6,189 nucleotides of DNA, from NCBI GenBank assembly GCA_902803125.1, contig CADCOZ010000115.1:1-6189 (forward strand), written 5' to 3'. A program made the translations under genes and the position numbers. The notes under the pieces are model-generated. The model did no database searches. It worked only from the letters and a program-made list of their open reading frames with translations, and had not been told where the DNA came from. The DNA comes from an uncultured Ruminococcus sp. (lineage in GTDB: Bacteria > Bacillota > Clostridia > Oscillospirales > Acutalibacteraceae). This document shows, in pieces, positions 1 to 6,189 of the stretch. How positions within the stretch are numbered: position 1 is the first letter of the stretch; the number at the start of each line of letters is the position of its first letter.

Positions 1-1937
1 GACCGCATCAAGCTATAGCAGAAGAAATTGCGTTTCCATAAAGTGGGCTGATCCATGATCCCCTTGATATCTGAATATGACTGCATCTGTCCCTGTTCAA
101 TGCATAATGCACGGATATCCGGATAGTCATCGTAAATTCTGAGGTTAGGAACCCATGAATAGCCGGCATAAGTCGGTTCGATAACGGTAACATCAAAGTT
201 ATTCTCATCAAACAGGTGCGGCATCACCTTGAGGGCTTCATCGTGTTTATCCACTAACTTTTCGGAAGAACGGGCATTGATCTCTGTCGGCATATAATCG
301 TACCCGCCATAGAGAGCCGGGGATCCAAAGTTGGTGGAACCGCCAAAAGAAATGGTATCCGGATAGTAGGTGAAACCGGCAAATTGTTCTTTCAGTTCGG
401 GCTTTTCGGCAAACAGATAGGGAATATAACTGCTGATGGCTCTGTCCAGCATCAGAACAATCACGTTTTTATGGTTTTGGCTCAAGCGGATAATTTTCCC
501 TTCAGCGGCATCCGCATCCTGATAGGCTTTTTGGGTGCTTTCGTAGGCGGTGTAGATTTCGCCTTCTTTATTTTTGATTTGGACGATATAGACGCAGGAC
601 ATTCCCACCATCACAATGCCCAAGATGACATAAACGGTCTGAACGGCTTTTTTGCTTTTTTTCCACAGCAGGATAAGTATGACCAGAGCGGCTATGACCA
701 CTGCGGTATTGATGATCTTTTCTATCAGGTCAAACTCAAACAGCTTCACATAGATGAGGTCGGCTGTCAGGGTACCCATATTGGTGCAGAAGAAAAGGTA
801 GTTAATCAGTGAAATAACCGCCATGATCCAGATAATGCCGTCCAGCCAGCAACGCAGACGCTGACCCGACAAATAATACAGCAAATTGAACCAGACAAGA
901 AACATTCCGGCCGCCATCAGAAAAGAATACAGGACATGAATCAGCGGGGTGTGGAAATTGGCAAAGGAAACAAATTCGATGGGGGAAGAAGCGATGACCG
1001 AGGCCGGAATGACCACGCCTGTCAGGAGGGTCATGCAAAGGCACCCGCTGAAAAACAGACGGAAATGCGGTGTACGCTCCTTCATACGGCTTTTGACGGC
1101 ATCGAGCCGCGGCTTCAGAAGTGTCAGCAGGAGCGGCAGTTGGAAAAACAGTGCCACGTCTATCATCGGGAAGCACTCGCTGAAGCTGTTTTTTGGCATG
1201 ACAAAAGCCCAAACGGCCGCCGCCACTCCCAAAAGGGACATGGTGATATTGGCGGCTCGGCGGGGATGACGGCTTTTGACAATGAAATTCTTGATCAGCG
1301 AAAACAGGTTGTTGATGGTCCAGTAGAAAACCAAACCGGAGGGAGAATTATACAGCAGGATCAGAAACAGTACCGCCATGCCGTATAATTGGAATTTGTC
1401 CTTGAACCGCAGTCCCTTGGTATAAATCGCACAGGAGATCAGGTTCAGCAGGGTCATGATGATAGGCAGGATATTGATGGAAAAATCGCCGATAGTCAGC
1501 AAGCCGTCCGGCACGCTCAGGTTTTGAATCGGTCCGAAAGAGGTTTGGAGATCCGGCAAATCGGCCAGAAAGTGATAAGCAGCAATAAAGAAGGGAATTT
1601 CGAGCAGCAGCGGCATCATACCCCGCAAAACGTAATACGGCGTGTAGTGGTTCTGCCGATAGTAGGTTTGCAGCATCAAAAAGCGTTCGTTGCCGGAAAA
1701 AGTCTTTTTGATGTGCCGAACCCAATGTTCCATTTCTTTTTCTTTGGCTCTTTCCTTATCCTGAATGGCATCGGCCTGACGATAGAGCGGCAGGAGCATG
1801 AAATTGACGGTCAGGCTCAGTGCGATAATGGTCACACCAATGCTGTTGGTAAAATCTCTGGCATAGAAAAAAACAAATTCATAAATCAGCTGTAAAGGGC
1901 TGATAAAGAGCTGAAACAGGAAGTCTGTAAATGACAT
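1..1937 (-). CDS. YidC/Oxa1-type insertase domain fused to a polytopic linker and a sulfatase-family domain (partial, 3' end outside window)
   Basis: The frame is open from ATG 1935-1937 to the left edge: 645 codons and no stop. Residues 1-222 match YidC/Oxa1. They contain a first helix (~32-52, with LLPLYRQ), a charged cytoplasmic hairpin (~53-105), the stretch MMPLLLEIPFFIAAY (~107-121), helices at ~154-171 and ~183-197, and the family hallmark SGLVFYWTINNLFSLIKNF (200-218). Residues ~230-452 hold about seven more predicted membrane helices. From ~490 an extracytoplasmic sulfatase/alkaline-phosphatase-like domain begins with NVIVLMLDR (491-499; Asp498 would be a metal ligand) and FGGSTNFGSPALYGG (531-545; Thr535 is the likely nucleophile, by analogy with LtaS-type enzymes). 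Its C-terminal metal-binding residues lie outside the window. YidC proteins are usually 250-600 residues and lack such a tail. No lipoprotein signal is seen. The start is supported by GAGGTG six bases upstream and a good promoter. The role is inferred: membrane insertion coupled to, or repurposed for, modification of a surface polymer or lipid. Family assignments are secure; the function of the fusion is unknown. Confidence 0.9.
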   Translation of the reverse strand, partial: MSFTDFLFQLFISPLQLIYEFVFFYARDFTNSIGVTIIALSLTVNFMLLPLYRQADAIQDKERAKEKEMEHWVRHIKKTFSGNERFLMLQTYYRQNHYTPYYVLRGMMPLLLEIPFFIAAYHFLADLPDLQTSFGPIQNLSVPDGLLTIGDFSINILPIIMTLLNLISCAIYTKGLRFKDKFQLYGMAVLFLILLYNSPSGLVFYWTINNLFSLIKNFIVKSRHPRRAANITMSLLGVAAAVWAFVMPKNSFSECFPMIDVALFFQLPLLLTLLKPRLDAVKSRMKERTPHFRLFFSGCLCMTLLTGVVIPASVIASSPIEFVSFANFHTPLIHVLYSFLMAAGMFLVWFNLLYYLSGQRLRCWLDGIIWIMAVISLINYLFFCTNMGTLTADLIYVKLFEFDLIEKIINTAVVIAALVILILLWKKSKKAVQTVYVILGIVMVGMSCVYIVQIKNKEGEIYTAYESTQKAYQDADAAEGKIIRLSQNHKNVIVLMLDRAISSYIPYLFAEKPELKEQFAGFTYYPDTISFGGSTNFGSPALYGGYDYMPTEINARSSEKLVDKHDEALKVMPHLFDENNFDVTVIEPTYAGYSWVPNLRIYDDYPDIRALCIEQGQMQSYSDIKGIMDQPTLWKRNFFCYSLMR

Positions 1938-1943
1938 GGGCAA

Positions 1944-1949
1944 CACCTC
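1944..1949 (-). promoter_or_regulatory. Ribosome-binding site of the YidC-sulfatase gene
   Basis: Read on the minus strand this is GAGGTG, six bases before the ATG at 1937-1935. It supports that start; no competing start with a comparable site is seen just upstream. Confidence 0.75.
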
Positions 1950-1995
1950 AATCGAATTTGGGAGAATTCAGTAAGAATACGCAAACCCGACAGTT

Positions 1996-2024
1996 ATTAT
2001 AACGCAAAATGTATAGCATTTCAA
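1996..2024 (-). promoter_or_regulatory. Sigma-A/sigma-70-type promoter of the YidC-sulfatase gene
   Basis: On the minus strand, TTGAAA (2024-2019) and TATAAT (2001-1996) are separated by exactly 17 bp. The predicted transcript starts near 1989, giving a leader of about 50 nt. One mismatch to consensus in the -35 box and a perfect -10 box suggest substantial activity unless repressed. A dyad (2007-2021) lies in the spacer. Confidence 0.8.
2007..2021. promoter_or_regulatory. Possible operator dyad in the minus-strand promoter spacer
   Basis: AAATG (2007-2011) and CATTT (2017-2021) form a 5-bp inverted repeat around a 5-bp centre. It lies between the -35 and -10 boxes of the YidC-sulfatase promoter and touches the -35 box. 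Placement suits a repressor site, but the arms are short and AT-rich, so chance is a fair alternative. No regulator gene is present in the window. Confidence 0.25.
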
Positions 2025-2066
2025 GAGAGAATTAAAGTCCTCTGCGGAAATCCGTTTTTTTGAACA

Positions 2067-2158
2067 GCTTGACAGATGTTGCTGAAAAATATATAATGAA
2101 CTATAACGTGGATTCGTAAAATTCCCATCGCAGAATCAAACTGAATGCTTGACAGACG
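2067..2158 (+). repeat. 12-bp direct repeat GCTTGACAGAYG, copies 80 bp apart
   Basis: Copies are at 2067-2078 (GCTTGACAGATG) and 2147-2158 (GCTTGACAGACG), differing at one base. The first contains the consensus -35 box of the plus-strand promoter. The second also contains TTGACA (2149-2154) but has no -10 box at the right distance. It may be a regulator-binding pair, a small duplication or chance. Confidence 0.4.
2069..2097 (+). promoter_or_regulatory. Consensus sigma-A/sigma-70 promoter reading toward the MATE and ATPase genes
   Basis: TTGACA (2069-2074) and TATAAT (2092-2097) are both perfect consensus hexamers with a 17-bp spacer. Transcription should begin around 2104, leaving about 209 nt before the MATE ATG. 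That leader holds the coding-like frame at 2149-2316. No terminator is seen between this promoter and the ATPase, so it may drive both downstream genes. Confidence 0.85.
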
Positions 2159-2316
2159 CTGTATTCGATGCCGAAAGGACAGTGGTTTTATTGGTTCCGG
2201 ACGGGTTCGAAAAAATAAAAAGTGTCAAAACGTCTGAACTGCTTGACTTTCTGATTGTTTCCATCATAGCCAAGTTATTTACTGATGACACATTTTCAAA
2301 AGGTGGGATCAGATGA
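2149..2316 (+). CDS. Unrecognised small ORF or gene remnant ahead of the MATE gene
   Basis: This frame is open from 2107 to the TGA at 2314-2316, which overlaps the MATE start as ATGA. There is no ATG or GTG in frame. The only usual start is TTG at 2149-2151, giving 55 residues, and it lacks a clear Shine-Dalgarno site. The product reads like real protein: TVVLLVPDGFEKIKS, then a hydrophobic or amphipathic stretch LLDFLIVSIIAKLF, then a polar tail. I do not recognise the family. It lies directly downstream of a consensus promoter, and the 4-base stop-start overlap is typical of translationally coupled genes. It could be a small gene with a rare start, a leader peptide controlling the transporter, or the tail of a gene whose front was lost. 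The first 14 open codons (2107-2148) also look coding-like, which slightly favours a remnant. Confidence 0.35.
   Translation: MTDAVFDAERTVVLLVPDGFEKIKSVKTSELLDFLIVSIIAKLFTDDTFSKGGIR
2299..2306 (+). promoter_or_regulatory. Ribosome-binding site of the MATE gene
   Basis: AAAGGTGG ends six bases before the ATG at 2313 and fixes that start. The site lies inside the end of the upstream small frame, as is usual for coupled genes. Confidence 0.7.
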
Positions 2317-3686
2317 AAAACCTTTCGGTTTATAAAAAGGCTTTGGTTCTTGCTGTTCCTATCATGATACAAAACGGCATCTCCAATGCCGTTGTTTTGG
2401 TAGATCATATCATGGTGGGGAGCTTGGGAACGGAAGCCATGACAGCCGTTTCCATTGTTGGACAGCTTTTGTTTGTCTATACGCTTGCGATCTTTGGAGG
2501 AATATCAGGACCCGGCATTTATGCCGCACAGTTCCACGGAAACGGCAATACAGAGGGCGTTCGTGCCGCAACCAGAATGAAGGCACTGATCTGCCTCTTT
2601 TGTACAGCGGCAGGGATCCTCATTTTCCTCTCGTGTGAGGACTTATTGATAGGGCTGTATCTTCACGGAGAAAGTGCGGATATAGATCCGGCTGTTACAG
2701 CGGAACACGCCAAAAGCTATCTGCACATCATGCTGGCGGGTCTTCCGGCGATGGCGATAAGTCAGACATATGCCAGTTCCCTGCGTGAAACGGGCGACAG
2801 CTTTAAGCCGATGGTGGCCGGTGTTGTTTCGGTATGTACCGATATTATTTTTAACTATCTGCTGATTTACGGTCATTTCGGTTTTCCGAAATGGGGCGTG
2901 CAGGGAGCCGCCGCCGCATCGGTCATCGCAAGGTATTTGGAAATTCTTGTTCTTGTGCTGTGGTCGCATTGTCGGAAAAAACAGCACCCGTTTATACAAG
3001 GTTTATGGCGTACCTTAGCGGTTCCCCGTGAGATGGCAGGAAAAATACTGGCAAAAAGTCTGCCGATATTTATCAATGAATTTCTCTGGGCGGCAGGTCT
3101 GGCCGCACTGACACAATGCTATTCAACAAGGGGACTGGCTGTTGTCGCAGGCATTAACATATCTAATGTTATCTGTAATCTTCTGAATGTTGTTTTTGTC
3201 GGGTTGGGGCATTCGGTCGGTATCCTGATAGGCCAGCTTTTAGGAGCCGGTGCCTTTGAACAGGCCAGAAATGAATCGTTTCGGCTTACCGGCTTTACGG
3301 GCATTTTGTGTGTAGGTCTGACGATTATTCTTATTGCCCTGTCGGGTGTTTTTCCGAATGTATACGATACAACGGATGAAGTACGCTCTTTGGCTTGCAG
3401 TTTTATCGTGATAACGGCACTGTTTTTCCCTGTTCAGGGCATACTGAATGCGTTGTATTTCACGATTCGTTCGGGCGGCAAAACACTTATCACCTTTCTG
3501 TTTGACAGTGTTTTTACATGGACGTTCACCATACCGTTTGCTTTGATTTTATGCTTCCTGACTGAACTTCCGATAATTATCATTTATACAATAGTACAGG
3601 CGGCAGATATTATAAAAATCATTATCGGCACGGTGATGATAAAAAGAGGCATATGGATCAGCAATATCGCAGAAGAATTCAGCTGA
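2313..3686 (+). CDS. MATE-family multidrug/cation antiporter
   Basis: This is a 457-residue integral membrane protein, the usual length for a MATE (multidrug and toxic compound extrusion) transporter, with about twelve predicted helices in two six-helix halves. Family features visible: VLVDHIMVGSLG (28-39) with the conserved Asp31 of helix 1; SLRETGDSFKPM (156-167) in the loop before helix 5; DIIFNYLLIYG followed by FPKWGVQGAA (177-200); INEFLWAAG (254-262) in helix 7 with acidic Glu256; and GHSVGILIGQLLGAGAFEQAR (299-319) in helix 8, which repeats the helix-2 region of the first half. MATE proteins export cationic drugs, dyes or metabolites in exchange for Na+ or H+; substrate and coupling ion cannot be read from the sequence. 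The start is set by AAAGGTGG at 2299-2306. The gene is intact. Its ATG overlaps the stop of a small upstream frame, and the P-type ATPase follows after 75 bp. A flippase role for a lipid-linked precursor, as in related superfamily members, is less likely given the DinF/NorM-like motifs. Confidence 0.93.
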   Translation: MKNLSVYKKALVLAVPIMIQNGISNAVVLVDHIMVGSLGTEAMTAVSIVGQLLFVYTLAIFGGISGPGIYAAQFHGNGNTEGVRAATRMKALICLFCTAAGILIFLSCEDLLIGLYLHGESADIDPAVTAEHAKSYLHIMLAGLPAMAISQTYASSLRETGDSFKPMVAGVVSVCTDIIFNYLLIYGHFGFPKWGVQGAAAASVIARYLEILVLVLWSHCRKKQHPFIQGLWRTLAVPREMAGKILAKSLPIFINEFLWAAGLAALTQCYSTRGLAVVAGINISNVICNLLNVVFVGLGHSVGILIGQLLGAGAFEQARNESFRLTGFTGILCVGLTIILIALSGVFPNVYDTTDEVRSLACSFIVITALFFPVQGILNALYFTIRSGGKTLITFLFDSVFTWTFTIPFALILCFLTELPIIIIYTIVQAADIIKIIIGTVMIKRGIWISNIAEEFS

Positions 3687-3746
3687 GAGGCCGTTTGGCG
3701 AAAGCAGGAGCGAAGGGCTCGTTTACAATAATGAACATACTTCACT

Positions 3747-3753
3747 AAAGGAG
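3747..3753 (+). promoter_or_regulatory. Ribosome-binding site of the P-type ATPase gene
   Basis: AAAGGAG lies eight bases before the ATG at 3762, a strong site at ideal distance. It supports this start over the internal Met codon at residue 11. Only 75 bp separate the MATE stop from this gene. TACAAT at 3724-3729 resembles a -10 box but has no good -35 partner at 16-18 bp, so independent transcription is not supported. Confidence 0.8.
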
Positions 3754-3761
3754 ACAGCGGA

Positions 3762-6189
3762 ATGAAAAAGAAAGAAAAGGAAACGATAAAGATGGAAGAG
3801 GCGGAACGCTTTGAGGTGCCGCTTGAACAGGGGCTGACACAGGCACAGGTTGAACAGCGTATCCGTGAGGGACTGGTCAACGATGATCAGGCTCTGCCCA
3901 CCAAAAGTATCAAGCGGATTTTTTACGATAATATCGTAACACTGTTTAATGTGCTGAATTTCCTTCTTGGCGTTGCGGTGTTTTTGGTCGGTTCGTATAA
4001 AAATATGCTGTTTTTAGGGGTAATGTTTTTCAATACCTCCATCGGCATTTTTCAGGAAATCAGGGCAAAGCTCACCATCGACAAGCTGTCAATCGTATCG
4101 GCCACCAAGGTTACGGTCATTCGTGACGGAAAAAAGAAGAAGGTGGCTCTGCATGAGATTGTGCTGGATGATGTGATAGAGTTTTCGCAGGGCAACCAGA
4201 TTCCGGTGGACTGCATTGTTCTGTCCGGCAACTGTGATGCCAACGAGTCGCTGCTGACCGGCGAATCGGATGCTATTCATAAAAAACCGGGCGATATGAT
4301 GTATTCCGGCAGTTATTTGGTCAGCGGCAAATGTATGGCCAGAGCCGAACACGTCGGCAGTGAAAACTATGCCTCTAAGATTGCCGCACAGGCCAAGTAT
4401 ATCAAGAAAGTCAATTCGGAGATTTTGTACACGCTGAATAAAATCATCAAGGTGCTGACGTTTATTATTCTGCCGCTGGCCTTGCTGATGTTCTGGCGGC
4501 AGTACAGCCTGACACCGACAGAAGCAGGGCAGACAGCCGTTTCGGTTTTAGGTGTTATTGATGCTCATTTGGTGCAGGCCGTTGTCAGTACGGTGGCGGC
4601 GGTAACGGGCATGATTCCGGAAGGACTCATTTTGCTGACCAGTACGGTGCTGGCGGTCAGCGTTATCCGTTTGTCCAAACATAAGGTGCTGGTGCAGGAG
4701 CTGTACTGTATTGAAACACTGGCTCGTGTAGATGTGCTTTGTTTGGATAAGACCGGCACGATTACCGAAGGCTGTATGGAAGTGGCGGATTATGTGCCGT
4801 TCGGGGAGAGAGCCGAAAAAGAAACGATAGCCGATGTTCTATGCGGCTTGGTCAACGCTTTAGACGATACCAACGCCACGTTTATGGCGCTGAAAGACAA
4901 ATTCAGCGGCACGTCTGCCATGAAGTCAGACAAGGCGGTACCCTTTGCTTCGGAAAAGAAGTGGTCAGGGGCTCATTTTGTGGGAGAAGGCAGCTATATC
5001 ATGGGAGCCGCCGAGTTTATTTTGGGAACCGTGCCGCCGGACTTGAAAGCCAAGCTGGACGGTTACGCCAAAAATTATCGTTCCATCGTGCTGGCACATT
5101 CCGACCATGATTTCAAAGGACAGGAACTGCCGGACGATATTGAGGTCATCGGCATTGTCCTGCTGAACGATAAAATCAGGGCAGAGGCTCCGCAGACCCT
5201 GCGGTATTTTGCCGACCAGCAGGTAGAAGTCAAGATTATCTCCGGCGATAATCCGATCACTGTTTCAGACGTGGCCAGACGAGCCGGTGTCAAGGGCTAT
5301 GAACGGTATGTTGACGCTACCACCCTGAAAACAGATGAAGACATTCATGAAGCGATGAAGAAATATACCGTATTCGGCCGTGTCACGCCTGCCCAGAAAA
5401 AGCAGTTTGTGGTGGCCCTGAAGGATCAGGGACATACCGTGGCCATGACCGGTGACGGCGTGAATGACGTTTTGGCTCTGAAGGAAGCGGACTGCAGTAT
5501 TGCGATGGCGGCGGGCAGTGATGCCGCCAGAAATGTGTCACAGTTGGTGTTGCTGGACTCCAATTTTGCCTCTATGCCGAAGGTAGTGGCAGAGGGCAGA
5601 AGAACCATCAACAATATTCAGCGTTCCTCTACACTGTTTATTGTCAAGACCATTTTCTCTACCATTTTAGCGATTCTGTTCCTGTTCCTGACCGCACCGT
5701 TCCCGTTCCAGCCGATTCAGCTGACACTGGTCAATGCCTGCACCATCGGTATTCCGTCCTTTATTTTGGCATTGGAACCCAATAAAGACCGTATCAAGGG
5801 TATTTTTATCCTGAACATTCTTGAAAAAGCGATACCGGCGGGAATAACGACCGTCATCAATGTTATGCTGTGTATTCTGGCCATGAACTGGTTCGGTTTA
5901 AGTGTGGAAGAATATAAGACCTTAGCGGTTTGTTTGACAGCCATTACCGCCTTTATGATTCTGTTTCAGGTATCTCTGCCGTTCAACAAAATCAGAGCGG
6001 TGCTGTTTATACTGATGCTCACGGGCATGACCATTGGTGTGCTGTGCTGTCGGGATATCCACCTGTTCGGTATGCAGTTCAACCTGTTCAATTTTGCCGT
6101 CTACACACCAACCATGACGATTCTGTTAGCGGTGCTGACGGCGATTGCACTGGTCATCTTCATTTTGCTGACCCTGCCCATGAAAAAGC
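3762..6189 (+). CDS. Cation-transporting P-type ATPase, CtpE-like (probable Ca2+/divalent cation pump; stop codon just outside window)
   Basis: 809 codons are open from ATG 3762 to the right edge. All P-type ATPase motifs are present: helix pair M1-M2 (~59-101), actuator-domain TGES (166-169), M4 with MIPEGLILLTS (285-294), the phosphorylation loop CLDKTGT with phospho-acceptor Asp329, nucleotide-binding KWSG (400-403), MGAAE (414-418) where many relatives have KGAPE, SGDNP (494-498), GRVTP (539-543) and the hinge TGDGVND (563-569). Helices M5-M10 follow (~625 onward), the last at the very end of the window, so little more than the stop codon is probably missing. The PEGL motif and the M6 pattern LVNACTIGIPSFILALEPN place it near CtpE-type P-type ATPases. 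Mycobacterial CtpE has been linked to Ca2+ uptake, and a streptococcal P-type pump named MgtA to Ca2+/Mn2+ export, so ion and direction here are inferred. Glu287 (PEGL) and Asn658 (M6) match ligands of the Ca2+ pump SERCA, but its M6 Asp is Ile662 here. Likely co-transcribed with the MATE gene. Confidence 0.93.
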   Translation, partial: MKKKEKETIKMEEAERFEVPLEQGLTQAQVEQRIREGLVNDDQALPTKSIKRIFYDNIVTLFNVLNFLLGVAVFLVGSYKNMLFLGVMFFNTSIGIFQEIRAKLTIDKLSIVSATKVTVIRDGKKKKVALHEIVLDDVIEFSQGNQIPVDCIVLSGNCDANESLLTGESDAIHKKPGDMMYSGSYLVSGKCMARAEHVGSENYASKIAAQAKYIKKVNSEILYTLNKIIKVLTFIILPLALLMFWRQYSLTPTEAGQTAVSVLGVIDAHLVQAVVSTVAAVTGMIPEGLILLTSTVLAVSVIRLSKHKVLVQELYCIETLARVDVLCLDKTGTITEGCMEVADYVPFGERAEKETIADVLCGLVNALDDTNATFMALKDKFSGTSAMKSDKAVPFASEKKWSGAHFVGEGSYIMGAAEFILGTVPPDLKAKLDGYAKNYRSIVLAHSDHDFKGQELPDDIEVIGIVLLNDKIRAEAPQTLRYFADQQVEVKIISGDNPITVSDVARRAGVKGYERYVDATTLKTDEDIHEAMKKYTVFGRVTPAQKKQFVVALKDQGHTVAMTGDGVNDVLALKEADCSIAMAAGSDAARNVSQLVLLDSNFASMPKVVAEGRRTINNIQRSSTLFIVKTIFSTILAILFLFLTAPFPFQPIQLTLVNACTIGIPSFILALEPNKDRIKGIFILNILEKAIPAGITTVINVMLCILAMNWFGLSVEEYKTLAVCLTAITAFMILFQVSLPFNKIRAVLFILMLTGMTIGVLCCRDIHLFGMQFNLFNFAVYTPTMTILLAVLTAIALVIFILLTLPMKK

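Larger units (their letters stand above)
1938..2312. other. Divergent intergenic region between the YidC-sulfatase and MATE genes
   Basis: This 375-bp stretch has no confident gene. It holds two outward-facing strong promoters (1996-2024 minus, 2069-2097 plus), a short dyad (2007-2021), a 12-bp direct repeat (2067-2078 and 2147-2158), a run of seven T at 2055-2061, and the coding-like frame ending at 2316. No tRNA, known riboswitch or insertion-sequence end was recognised in it. Confidence 0.7.

Noticed and set aside
384..1895. Three long plus-strand open frames (384-812, 936-1388, 1389-1895) tiled opposite the YidC-sulfatase gene
   Set aside because: Their translations are rich in Gln/His/Asp with no recognisable domain, and they lie antisense to a frame with clear family motifs. 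They are codon-bias shadows.
2044..2061. CGG-AAAT-CCG followed by seven T, like a small intrinsic terminator
   Set aside because: The stem is only three to four base pairs and no plus-strand gene precedes it, so there is nothing for it to terminate.
2104..2312. Guanidine-I (ykkC) or similar riboswitch in the leader of the MATE gene
   Set aside because: An ACGGG-containing stretch near 2199 prompted the check, but the other conserved blocks and stems of that class are absent and the stretch fits better as part of a coding-like frame.
2136..2408. 90-codon minus-strand open frame across the MATE start
   Set aside because: It overlaps the front of a solid gene, contains a low-complexity Ser-rich stretch, and has no supporting promoter or family similarity.
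3708..3720. Hairpin GAGC-loop-GCTC between the MATE and ATPase genes as a terminator
   Set aside because: The stem is four base pairs and is not followed by a T-run; it is too weak to call.
3687..3761. yybP-ykoY manganese riboswitch ahead of the P-type ATPase
   Set aside because: Some related pumps are controlled this way, but only 75 bp are available and the conserved loop sequences are not present.

Overview
The window carries three substantial genes in a divergent layout. A large minus-strand gene fills the first ~1.94 kb and runs off the left edge. A ~375-bp intergenic region follows, then a plus-strand pair: a complete MATE-family efflux transporter and a cation P-type ATPase that reaches the right edge. 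GC content is moderate. The promoters are near-perfect sigma-A/sigma-70 type (TTGACA-17-TATAAT and TTGAAA-17-TATAAT) and Shine-Dalgarno sites are strong. The ATPase is closest in motif pattern to the CtpE-like group common in Gram-positive bacteria. Together these suggest a host-associated member of the Bacillota (Clostridia, Erysipelotrichia or Negativicutes), but the species cannot be named from this sequence and this placement is an inference.

Left region (1-1937, minus): a polytopic protein of at least 645 residues. It starts with a YidC/Oxa1-type membrane insertase domain (~1-222), continues with about seven more predicted membrane helices (~230-452), and ends, cut by the window edge, in the start of a sulfatase/alkaline-phosphatase-superfamily domain of the lipoteichoic-acid-synthase or phosphoglycol-transferase kind (from ~490). 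It stands alone behind its own promoter rather than in the usual rnpA-yidC context, so it looks like a specialised paralogue. This fusion is the most unusual item here.

Middle region (1938-2312): back-to-back promoters whose -35 boxes are about 50 bp apart, a dyad in the spacer of the minus-strand promoter, a 12-bp direct repeat, and a coding-like frame without an ATG that ends in an ATGA overlap with the MATE start. That frame may be a small TTG-started gene or the tail of a decayed one.

Right region (2313-6189, plus): the MATE exporter and, 75 bp later with its own strong ribosome-binding site, the P-type ATPase. No convincing terminator or promoter is seen between them, so co-transcription is plausible. 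All three main genes encode membrane proteins. A shared role in envelope maintenance or ion/drug homeostasis is possible but not shown by the sequence.
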